DNA from: Dastarcus helophoroides
Lineage: Eukaryota; Arthropoda; Insecta; Coleoptera; Bothrideridae
Direction of reading: 5' to 3'
DNA length: 64,000 nt
NCBI GenBank assembly: GCA_028583605.1
Contig: CM053327.1
Location: 22,617,629-22,681,628, forward strand
In this document: positions 34,790 through 46,500 of the stretch, one piece after another
How positions within the stretch are numbered: the stretch's first letter is position 1
Layout of the letters: each line of letters begins with the position of its first letter
The notes under the pieces: generated by a model
What the model was told of the DNA's origin: nothing
The model's database searches: none
The model's input: only the letters and a program-made list of their open reading frames with translations
Made by a program: the position numbers and the translations under genes

Positions 34790-37700
34790 AGGTGTATGTA
34801 GAATTGAGGTACCCGAATGATTTTCAATGAAAAACATTTAATATGGTTACATCTATAAAATATCAAGAGAAATCGTTTTATTTTCAATTAAATAGACATA
34901 AAAGGTAGTTATGTGTGAAAAAAATTATTAAATAATTAAAAAATAAACTGTAAACAAATTATTTAAAAATTTCGTTATTTATGACTTTTTGGGTATAAAC
35001 ATAATAATTTATAGTGATTTAAAATAAATTTTGGTTTTTAAGGATGTTATAATTGTAATAAAATAAATATTGAATTAAAATTTTCAGAAATTAACGTACC
35101 ATATTCAAAATTGTACTGCGATTTAAAAATAGATACTGTCTGTATGTGAGTTGTTTTATTGAAATTTTTTATTTTACTGACAAAATGTCGACTTTATATT
35201 TAAAAAAATAAAGTCTAATTTTCTGATTAGAAGCCTTAATGTTATCAAATGAAATTGTTTATGTACATTAAGATATTTAAAAAAATATCAAATACTACTT
35301 GAAATTGATAAAACAACCTTTTTAAGGTTTAAACGTTTTTAGGTATTGAGTTGATAGTGATTTGGAAAATGTAAAAAGATATTTATTGAAAAATTTTCAA
35401 TTTTCCAATTTTCTTAAAATTTTCTTCATTTAATATTAATCTTATCGAAAAACAAACGTCAAATTCGCAATCAGCATATCAAAATTATGTAAGTTTTATG
35501 CGTTAATTGTATAAAATGAAAATGCCAAATTTTTTTGAAAATTTTGGTCAATTTTGAAAATATGCGATAAAAAGGTTATTTATAAAGCAAATTGTATCAA
35601 ATTTTGACCATAGGTTAATTCTATATAGTTAATTTCGAATTTGTAATAAAATTTAACTTGGAGCGCCTGATAAAAATTATACAGACTGTTTTCTGAATTT
35701 TACATAAAACGATTCTGTATATAATTATTATTGCTTTAAATATAACAAAATTTTCCTAAAATCTTCAATAAAGATGGCTGATGATATTTCCAAAAGAAAA
35801 TAATCAAAATTCGATACGATAACCATAATATTAATAAAAATATATGAAAGAGGTAAATTGTAAAAATCGATAAAAGTCGGTTAATTCAAAAACGACACCC
35901 TGTATCGAAAAATTATTGGCCGATGCTTATTTCCCACATAAAAATTCATATGATACCATATCAAACACGTCGATATTCGAAAAAAAAAATTTTCACACTT
36001 TTTCGTCGACGATCAGACCCCTTGAAAAAAATGAAATTTAAATATGGTTATATTTGCAAAATATTAACGGAAATAGCATCAATTTAAAAACCAATAAGGT
36101 TTGTATTTGAGTTGTTCTGTTGAAATTTTCTATTTTATTGACAAAATGTCGTCTTTACAATTAAATTATTTTAAATAAAGTTCATACTTTTAGTTTAAAA
36201 TCTAAATAAATTGCTGATTAGGACCTGAAATATGTTTTCTAATGAAATTGTTCCTTTAAATTTACAAATTATTTAAAAAAATATCCAAAACCACTTGGAA
36301 CTTATAAAAAGATCTTTTTAAAATTTGATTCTTTTCACGTATTGAGTCAAAAATGGGTTGGAAAATTAAAAAAAAGTATTTATTGAAGGATATCGAATTT
36401 TCCCATTTTCTTTAAATTTTCTTCATCTAATATTAATTTTAACAAAAAACAAACGTCATATTCGTAATTAGAGTATCAAAATTATGGTAATTTCATGCGT
36501 CAATTGCATAAAATGAAGTGACTATGAAAATGCCAAATTTTTGTGAAAATTTTGGCCAATTTTGCAAATATGCGATAAAAAAGTTATTTATAAAGCAAAA
36601 TGTATCAAATTTTCACCATACATTAATTTTGTTGAGCTAATTTCGAACTTATGATCAAATTTGACCTAGGATCCATGATAAAAATTATACAGACTGTTTT
36701 CTGAATTTTACATAAAACGATCCTGTATATAATTATTATTACTCTAAATATAACAAAAATGTTCAAAAATCTTCAATAAAAGTGGTTGATGACATTTCCA
36801 AAAAGAAATAATCAAAATTCGATACAATAACGATAATATTAATAAAAATTTGTGAAAGAGGTAAATTGTAAAAATCGATAAAAATGGGTTAATTCGAAAA
36901 CAACACCCCATATTTTAAAATTATTGGCCGATTCTTATTTTCCACATAAAAATCCATATGATATCATATAAAATACGTCGATATTCGAAAAAAAAAATTT
37001 TCACATTTTTTCGTCGACGATGCAGATCCTTTGGAAAATATGAAAAAAATTCAATACGGTTATATTTGTAAAATATTAACGAAATTCGTTTTATTTTCAA
37101 TGAAATAGACATAAAAAGTTGTTATGTGTAAAAAATATTGATAAATAGTTAAAAAATAAGCTGTAAACAAATTATTTAAGAATTTCGTTATTTATGACTT
37201 TTTAGGAATAAATATAATAATTTACACCGATTTAAAATAATTTCTTGTTTTTTAGGATGTTATAATAAGGATTAGAATGTTATAATATAAATTGAATTAA
37301 AATTTTCAGAAATAAACGTACCAGGGCTATCTATGAAACTAAAGACATTTGTAGAACAGCTATATACTCAAAATTATACAGATTTAAAAACAGATAATGT
37401 CCGTATGTGAATTGTTTTATCGAAATGTTTCATTTTACTGACAAATTGTCGACTTTATATTTAAATTATCTCAAATAAAGTCCATGCTTTTAGTGTAAAA
37501 AGTTTAAATTTACAGAAAATCTGAAAATTGAATTCTTAAAATTTTCTTCATTTAATATTAATTTTAACTAAAAACAAACATCGTATTCGTGATCAGCGTA
37601 TCAAAATTATGTTAATTTCCTGTGTCAATTGTGTAAAATGAATTACCTATGGAAAAGCCAAATTTTTGTGAAAATTTTGGCCAATTTTGAACATATGCGA

Positions 37701-37800
37701 TAAAAAGGTTATTTATAGAGGAAAACGTATCAAATTTTCACCATAGGTTAATTCTGCACAGTTAATTATGAATTTTCAATCAAATTTGACTTGGGGCGCA
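34790..37800 (+). repeat. Three diverged ~1-kb repeats inside Helitron unit A
   Basis: The same landmarks recur in order. TATGTGAGTTGTTTTATTGA-type words with TGACAAAATGTCG occur near 35140, 36105 and 37400. AATATGCGATAAAAAGGTTA-type words occur near 35560, 36568 and 37692. CGTCGATATTCGAAAAAAAA followed by TTTTTCGTCGACGAT occurs near 35970 and 36977. Copies differ by many substitutions and indels, so this amplification is much older than the unit A/B duplication. Equivalent block in unit B: about 43330-46360. Confidence 0.65.
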
Positions 37801-38057
37801 TAATAAAAATTAAATTTCAAAAAGAAAGATTCGATCATTAACAACTAAAAATGGAATCTTTAAAACAGAAGTAAACATTTTGAATCTAACATTCAGATTG
37901 GAAAATTTGAATGTAATATTTCAAATGAATATAAAAATTTAGAATTTTAAATGAAACTTGGCATTTGTTCTTTTAAAATTGTAAATTTGGAATTAACTTT
38001 CATTGTAAAAATATATTGTAAGGTGTAATAAAGAAAATCTTCCTAATATTTTTATTA

Positions 38058-38189
38058 TTATTTAATTGGATAAATACAACAGATTGAAACAAAAATAATC
38101 TTCTTGTAGCACGGACGTCGTTCAGGTTCTAGAAGAAAGCACATCTTTTTCGAAATCTGGTCAGTAGAAGTAAGCATGTCGAGCAATCT
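38058..38189 (-). pseudogene. Exon-like fragment in Helitron unit A (copy in B at 46620-46751)
   Basis: After a good acceptor (TTACAG, plus-strand 38190-38195) the minus frame reads LLDMLTSTDQISKKMCFLLE then PERRPCYKKIIF and stops at 38058. The frame is intact and identical in both units. Family not recognised. It might be a captured terminal exon. Confidence 0.3.
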
Positions 38190-38572
38190 GTAATGTAAAA
38201 TCATATGCAAATTATAAAAAAATAATAACATTTTGAACAATTTTGAAATTTTACTATCTTTGGAGACAGGTTTCAATTTTTGGAGAAATTTGAACGTTTC
38301 AAAAATAAAATTCAAATGTTAACCCAAATTTTCAGAAAATGAACAAATCCAAAAATTCGATATTTTTCGTAAAATTCTCAATTTAACTTTATTTTACAGG
38401 TTAAAGATAGTTTTTCTCAGATGATCAAACAAATTTTTAGCTTTTTTCTCGTATTTCCCAAAAATTATTAAAAAATTCTTTAAAAAACACAAACATCATC
38501 ATATCGACATGATACCGTATAGTGAGGAAATGTTAGCCAATATATTTTTAAATGTTCTGATATACCTGTTGA

Positions 38573-38712
38573 AAAAGGTCCACAACATAAATGAGAGATA
38601 AGTGCCTTGCTTGTAAGGCTTTCATATGGATAAATTTGCCTCAGGTTTCCATTTCGAGTCCAGTTATCGGTATTATTTGTAATGATTTTTCTATTTGCCC
38701 GCAAAAATTCTA
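38573..38712 (-). pseudogene. Exon-like fragment in Helitron unit A (copy in B at about 47135-47274)
   Basis: The minus frame contains RANRKIITNNTDNWTRNGNL, then IYPYESLTSKALISHLCCG, and runs to a consensus-like donor (ACAG|GTATAT). Further short exon-like pieces bounded by AG and GT lie upstream on the same strand near 38760-38775, 38932-38968, 39228-39245 and 39367-39395. The phase does not fit the fragment at 38058-38189, so they may not be one gene. Not recognised. Confidence 0.3.
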
Positions 38713-39555
38713 ATCTAATCTGACTGTGTATAAATTTTAAAACTACTTACTGCCTTTACTGGCTCCTTTTAAATAAAGAAAGACACTGTGTCTCTTATTT
38801 ATTGCCACTCGGGGAAAAAAAACCTTTCGAAAAATACCAAAGCGAGAATCATGCCGACGTGACACTATAAAATGGAAATTTTATCAGATTTATTTAAATT
38901 TTTAAATACATACCTTGTAAGAAAAGCTCCGTAATGTCAGCAGGAGCCTCTCTGCCAATTAAAAAAAGTTAAATTCATCAAAACGTTCGAATTATTTCAC
39001 TTTACGTTGTTTATATTCTCACATTGAATTTAAGCTTATTGTCCCGTAACTTGTGGCAAATTTATAGATAGCTAAGATAGCTTGTTTAAGGTAGCTATGA
39101 ATTCGTTTATGGTTTAGACCATTCGATAAAAACCTCCTTAAAAGCGATGAGAATATAGAACCATCGAGTGACACTATAAAATTATAAAAATGTACCAAAT
39201 TCTATATTGATTTACGATAAGTACCTGCGGGTTATTCTCAGTTGTTGGTTTCCTTGTCGAATTTTAATAGAAAAGGATACATAGTGGTCGATTTAATACG
39301 TTTTTTCGAGGTTTCATTATGGTAGTGATATAACCTCAATTCAAAGGTAAAAATTACCTTTTTAACGCCATAAAAGTCATCTGTACCTGAAGAAAAACAC
39401 TTTATAAACTCAAATCACGTCTTTTGCCCCACACACTTTTTATTAAAACGCTCAAATTTAGTTAAAATTCGTCACACTTTTCGCCCCTTCCTTTCACCTC
39501 CTTTGTTGCGATTTTCAAACACAATTTTCCCTCATCGGGACGTTTTCTTCGGTAC

Positions 39556-39903
39556 GTGTCGACGATGAACCACTCGAACGTTCCGTTTAACCGTAAAACG
39601 GAGCACTATGGCCCTTTTGGGGGCGAAAATTTAGCAAAATCTCGTCATCGTTTCGATGATGTGTCAAATGTTGGAATTTATTCGCGCAACACCCCGAGTA
39701 GGAATACCAACCTGAGCGGTACCGTCGTGCGGGCTCGTTCTCGACAGAGTATTAGCCAGCCGGAGGTGGAGCCCCGTTTCCTCGTTGACAAATTATTTCG
39801 ACAAACGTCGTCGCGATACTGCCCTTTGTCCGTGTACTTTTCGGACGTCGGAGCTGACGGCGGATTAACGCGAGACCCGAAGAATCCGAAATTTCGCAAC
39901 TAA
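39556..39903 (+). pseudogene. Captured promoter-and-first-exon-like open frame, unit A
   Basis: A 115-codon frame on the plus strand, opposite to the Helitron, in a CpG-rich block that resembles a housekeeping promoter. It reads MNHSNVPFNRKTEHYGPFGG, then VGIYSRNTPSRNTNLSGTVV and EVEPRFLVDKLFRQTSSRY. The composition is that of a real protein N-terminus, but I do not recognise it. A stop at 39901 ends it. In unit B the matching frame (48116-48397) stops earlier because of a local change at the CPLSV codons. Whether it is expressed cannot be told. Confidence 0.4.
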
Positions 39904-40532
39904 CATTTCAAAACACCGACGAACGAATTAAAGTAAGGTTAGAATATCCTCACCGATTTTTACCAATCCTGCAACTTGAGAAAAATCGAGTAAAATCCGT
40001 CAAACACGATACATCGGAAAAGGTGTGCTCGTCGCCGCACTATTATTAAATATAAAAAGACGTAAATCGAACGGGGCACAATAGAAACTTTCTATTTTCG
40101 GCTGCCGTAGCGTTTTCCTCTCGTCCGCGAATTCCCCGGGAGGAGTTGATTCCTTAATTTTTCGATACGCGACCCGATTCGGTCGCGCTTTACACTCGTG
40201 CCGTTTATTCGTTTATTTGTGAATTTTTTCGAAAAAACGCCCTCGATATCGTCGCACCTCTCGAACCGAAAGTATTTTCGAGCGAAACGTCGTCGCTTCG
40301 GCTCCTAAATCGGATAAAATTCGAGATTTTTAATAAATTTGACGTCCCACGTCACACGTGTCAAAAATTTTAATTTTTAATTTTTTCGACCCCTTTAAAA
40401 ATTTCCTACCCCCTCGAACTCGTCGCCCTCGCCTCTCCCCCGACCCCTCTTTTCCGCCGAAAACTCCAAAACGCGTCACGTGACCTATCGGTAAACGTCG
40501 CGGACAAACCTTCGCTTAATATATTATACTGA

Positions 40533-43500
40533 CTAGTCGGGTGTATCACCCGCCGAGGCGGGTGGGTCACTATCTCTAAGTGAAACACTATCTTCGAGTG
40601 AAACACTATCTGTAAGTGGATCATTCGATGTCGGTGGATCAAGCGTCGCGAGCGGATCGTTTGGTAATTTAAATTTTCTATATTCTTCCTATATCTATAA
40701 TTATCTATACTTTGAATAAAAGCAATACATTTTCAAAAAAAGATATAAATTTTAATTCTATAGTTTAAATTTTTTTCCGAAATATCAAAGAAAAATATTT
40801 CGCACCTTTAAAATTAAGGTTGAAATTCTAAGAAAACCATCATTTGTTTTCTTTCTGTCCCATTTTGTATCACTTGTATACTCATTTCAGAAGAGTTTCA
40901 TATGTGGTTGGATTACCGCACTGAATACCCATGCAGTTTTAAAATTCCTTTTTCCCCTTATTCCTGAAGAATCCCGCTACGTTGGCAACCACAACATCCA
41001 ACATTTTATTAGTTTCTTGTCATTGTCCCATCCTGGAAGAAGTATATTTCTGTAAAAGGCCTTAAAGCAATTTTAAATATACTACATATAAAAATTAATG
41101 ATATTTGTAGAATAAATCTATCTTCCTTTTTGAACTTTCTGGAGATTTTAAGTGTTTTTGTTTCATTTAACATCTAAAAGCAGCTGCAGCAGGTGCAACT
41201 ACTATGATGTCCTCTATTTGTAGGCGATAAAATAATTCAAAGCACATAGCGCTTTTTTTATCATCAAAAATATTTACTGGTGCAATTCTGGGCCTTAATT
41301 AAACATTTTGCACAGGGCCCGTTGAAAGCTAGCTACGACATTGAAATGTTTGTAAAAACTTAAAATTATTTTTTCTAAATGTTGATCTTATATTTTAATT
41401 TGTGGGTCTGGGTTTTAATTTCAATGTTGCCTGTTTTTTTTTCTATTTTTAACTTAAATGTACTTACCTTATTTATGGGCCTGCTTTAGATGAGAATAAC
41501 TTGCCTTGCTGCTTTTGTCGATTAATATCTATCAAGTTAACTTTTATCAAGAAAGTCCTTCGAAAAACGTCGGACAAAACAGACAGGAATGTAGTTACAC
41601 TAAAAAAATGATGAAATTTTAATAAAAATATACTAAATTGTCGATATATACTTGTTAAAAAGACCTAATGATGATGGAGAGAAGTTGTGAATCCACGAAA
41701 GGCAAAAATGCTCCGATTCTTTCGGCTGAAACGGTTTTGACACAAATCTCTTTGATCGTTCCTCGCATATGTCGGCAGATAGTTTTAAAACTGCTAGAGT
41801 CGCCCGCCGCGGTATTCTCCAATAGGAATTTCGATAATCGGCGCGTCATATTCAAATTTGTACGTCGTATAGTCTACAAATGTACAATGCAAAATTTGGG
41901 TTTTTGTGCGACACTACATACATATGGGCCGTCGGCACATATTTACTCGTTTTAAGATAAATATCTGCTCGTTGTTCTTTCTTGCTAAATTATCCAATTT
42001 ATTTATACACATAAAACTTATTTCCACTTAATTTTACGCCTTAAATGAAGAAAGTGTCATCACATAACCTCGAAATAATAAAAGATGAACATTTTCAATT
42101 TTCAGAGAAAAGTACTGACCTTTAAACAATTCAATACATTTTACAAACTAATTCGGGTTAATCTTCTCACATTTTTCCCGTTAAACACCATAATTCGATG
42201 ACACAAAATTGCTGCATTTTTGTAGCCGCAAATGCGTCACTTTTTGACTTTCTAATTTCATATTTTCAACGAATTTTCCGGCACCATTTTCATAAATTTC
42301 TGGATCCACATCATTGCACATTCAGCTTCGAAAATCTCGGCTTCTTTTCAAAATTTCGGTTTGCTATCAAAAATGAATGATTTTTAGATATTTAATCGGG
42401 ATTGGCGAGAGCGCGCGTGGCTACCGGATGCGTGCGCCTACCGGATTTACCTGAAATCCTCCAAATGCCGTAATCTCCGTCGGAAAAGCGGAGGCCCCGT
42501 TTTAACTTTTAAAATTCGTCACCGCCACGTTCGCCGTCGCATAGTTGTTAACAACTATGATTAAGAAAATACGATATAATTTTATCTTTGGTTTACTGCA
42601 ATATCATTAAAATGACAAATTTTAACGCGATTATAAATATTTTTAAAAACTGTCAAACATCGGCCATAGATATTATTAAATATAATAAAAAATGTTCGTA
42701 CCTATCGATTATTATTATATTCGATTAATTGTTTAATAAGTTTAAAAAGCAAAAATTTATAACGATTACATTATTAAATAATAACAATTTACTAAATTAA
42801 ATGTACGGTTCGACGGTACGGTTATTTAATTTAATATCGATATCTTAAAATCAATCATTTTGATTAATCGATTAATCGAAATATGTAACATGCAACAAAT
42901 ATTAATTTTATACATCATATTATTTAATTCATTTAAAATGAGCAAACGGAAATATTAAATTTGAATGATATTTTTAATAATATTTCAATCGTAATCGAAT
43001 TAAAATAGTTTTGATTTAAATACAATTCATATTAAGTTATGTACATGAATGCGGTTTTAGATTCATTTTGATTGATAGCAAAATTATTTTATTTCGAAAA
43101 ATAATAATAAAACCTTCCGTTAGGTAAATTATTATTAAAAATTATTAATTACAGAAGATTGATATCTAACCTTTAACAATGTATTTTACAATAAAATAAA
43201 ATTTAAGCGCTTCTTAATTTAACTGTCAGGATCATTCATAGCTTTAAGCTTAAACATAAATCGCTAACAGTCACAGAATATCTCCTGACATTTAAACAAA
43301 TAGAATTTTCATAGAATATGTGCAATGTTGCCAGGTGTATGTAGAATTGAGGTGAGGTACCCGAATGATTTTCAATGAAAAACATTTAATATGGTTACAT
43401 CTATAAAATATCAAGAAAAATCGTTTTATTTTCAATTAAATAGACATAAAAGGTAGTTATGTGTGAAAAAAATTATTAAATAATTAAAAAATAAACTGTA

Positions 43501-46500
43501 AACAAATTATTTAAAAATTTCGTTATTTATGACTTTTTGGGTATAAATATAATAAATTATAGTGATTTAAAATAAATTTTGGTTTTTAAGGATGTTATAA
43601 TTGTAATACAATAAATATTGAATTAAAATTTTCAGAAATTAACGTACCATATTCAAAATTGTACTGCGATTTAAAAATAGATACTGTCTGTATGTGAGTT
43701 GTTTTATTGAAATTTTTTATTTTACTGACAAAATGTCGACTTTATATTTAAAGAAATTATATTTAAAGAAATAAAGTCTAATTTTCTGATTAGAAGCCTT
43801 AATGTTATCAAATGAAATTGTTTATGTACATTAAGATATTTAAAAAAATTTCAAATACTACTTGAAATTGATAAAACAACCTTTTTAAGGTTTAAACGTT
43901 TTTAGGTATTGAGTTGATAGTGATTTGGAAAATGTAAAAAGATATTTATTGAAAAATTTTCAATTTTCCAATTTTCTTAAAATTTTCTTCATTTAATATT
44001 AATCTTATCGAAAAACAAACGTCAAATTCGCAATCAGCATATCAAAATTATGTAAGTTTTATGCGTTAATTGTATAAAATGAAAATGCCAAATTTTTTTG
44101 AAAATTTTGGTCAATTTTGAAAATATGCGATAAAAAGGTTATTTATAAAGCAAATTGTATCAAATTTTGACCATAGGTTAATTCTATATAGTTAATTTCG
44201 AATTTGTAATAAAATTTAACTTGGAGCGCCTGATAAAAATTATACAGACTGTTTTCTGAATTTTACATAAAACGATTCTGTATATAATTATTATTGCTTT
44301 AAATATAACAAAATTTTCCTAAAATCTTCAATAAAGATGGCTGATGATATTTCCAAAAGAAAATAATCAAAATTCGATACGATAACCATAATATTAATAA
44401 AAATATATGAAAGAGGTAAATTGTAAAAATCGATAAAAGTCGGTTAATTCAAAAACGACACCCTGTATCGAAAAATTATTGGCCGATGCTTATTTCCCAC
44501 ATAAAAATTCATATGATACCATATCAAACACGTCGATATTCGAAAAAAAAAATTTTCACACTTTTTCGTCGACGATCAGACCCCTTGAAAAAAATGAAAT
44601 TTAAATATGGTTATATTTGCAAAATATTAACGGAAATAGCATCAATTTAAAAACCAATAAGGTTTGTATTTGAGTTGTTCTGTTGAAATTTTCTATTTTA
44701 TTGACAAAATGTCGTCTTTACAATTAAATTATTTTAAATAAAGTTCATACTTTTAGTTTAAAATCTAAATAAATTGCTGATTAGGACCTGAAATATGTTT
44801 TCTAATGAAATTGTTCCTTTAAATTTACAAATTATTTAAAAAAATATCCAAAACCACTTGGAACTTATAAAAAGATCTTTTTAAAATTTGATTCTTTTCA
44901 CGTATTGAGTCAAAAATGGGTTGGAAAATTAAAAAAAGTATTTATTGAAGGATATCGAATTTTCCCATTTTCTTTAAATTTTCTTCATCTAATATTAATT
45001 TTAACAAAAAACAAACGTCATATTCGTAATTAGAGTATCAAAATTATGGTAATTTCATGCGTCAATTGCATAAAATGAAGTGACTATGAAAATGCCAAAT
45101 TTTTGTGAAAATTTTGGCCAATTTTGAAAATATGCGATAAAAAAGTTATTTATAAGGCAAAATGTATCAAATTTTCACCATACATTAATTTTGTTGAGCT
45201 AATTTCGAACTTATGATCAAATTTGACCTAGGATCCATGATAAAAATTATACAGACTGTTTTCTGAATTTTACATAAAACGATCCTGTATATAATTATTA
45301 TTACTCTAAATATAACAAAAATGTTCAAAAATCTTCAATAAAAGTGGCTGATGACATTTCCAAAAAGAAATAATCAAAATTCGATACAATAACGATAATA
45401 TTAATAAAAATTTGTGAAAGAGGTAAATTGTAAAAATCGATAAAAATGGGTTAATTCGAAAACAACACCCCATATTTTAAAATTATTGGCCGATTCTTAT
45501 TTTCCACATAAAAATCCATATGATATCATATAAAATACGTCGATATTCGAAAAAAAAAATTTTCACATTTTTTCGTCGACGATGCAGATCCTTTGGAAAA
45601 TATGAAAAAAATTCAATACGGTTATATTTGTAAAATATTAACGAAATTCGTTTTATTTTCAATAAAATAGACATAAAAAGTCGTTATGTGTAAAAAATAT
45701 TGATAAATAGTTAAAAAATAAGCTATAAACAAATTATTTAAGAATTTCGTTATTTATGACTTTTTAGGAATAAATATAATAATTTACACCGATTTAAAAT
45801 AACTTCTTGTTTTTTAGGATGTTATAATAAGGATTAGAATGTTATAATATAAATTGAATTAAAATTTTCAGAAATAAACGTACCAGGGCTATCTATGAAA
45901 CTAAAGACATTTGTAGAACAGCTATATACTCAAAATTATACAGATTTAAAAACAGATAATGTCCGTATGTGAATTGTTTTATCGAAATGTTTCATTTTAC
46001 TGACAAATTGTCGACTTTATATTTAAATTATCTCAAATAAAGTCCATGCTTTTAGTGTAAAAAGTTTAAATTTACAGAAAATCTGAAAATTGAATTCTTA
46101 AAATTTTCTTCATTTAATATTAATTTTAACTAAAAACAAACATCGTATTCGTGATCAGCGTATCAAAATTATGTTAATTTCCTGTGTCAATTGTGTAAAA
46201 TGAATTACCTATGGAAAAGCCAAATTTTTGTGAAAATTTTGGCCAATTTTGAACATATGCGATAAAAAGGTTATTTATAGAGGAAAACGTATCAAATTTT
46301 CACCATAGGTTAATTCTGCACAGTTAATTATGAATTTTCAATCAAATTTGACTTGGGGCGCATAATAAAAATTAAATTTCAAAAAGAAAGATTCGATCAT
46401 TAACAACTAAAAATGGAATCTTTAAAACAGAAGTAAACATTTTGAATCTAACATTCAGATTGGAAAATTTGAATGTAATATTTCAAATGAATATAAAAAT

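Larger units (their letters stand above)
30874..40532 (-). mobile_element. Helitron unit A (9,659 bp), leftmost of a tandem array
   Basis: On the minus strand it starts TCAGTATAATATATTAAG (40532 down) and ends at CTAG (30877-30874). Ten bases before CTAG is a hairpin, CACCCGCC-TC-GGCGGGTG (30905-30888), the textbook Helitron 3' terminus. The host base after CTAG is T, as expected. No Rep or helicase frame is visible, so it is non-autonomous. Contents by plus-strand position: duplicated terminal region (30874-31620), AT-rich DNA, an exon-like fragment (33118-33338), ~1-kb diverged repeats (34790-37800), exon-like fragments (38058-38712) and a CpG-rich block with an open frame (39470-40530). 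Confidence 0.82.
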
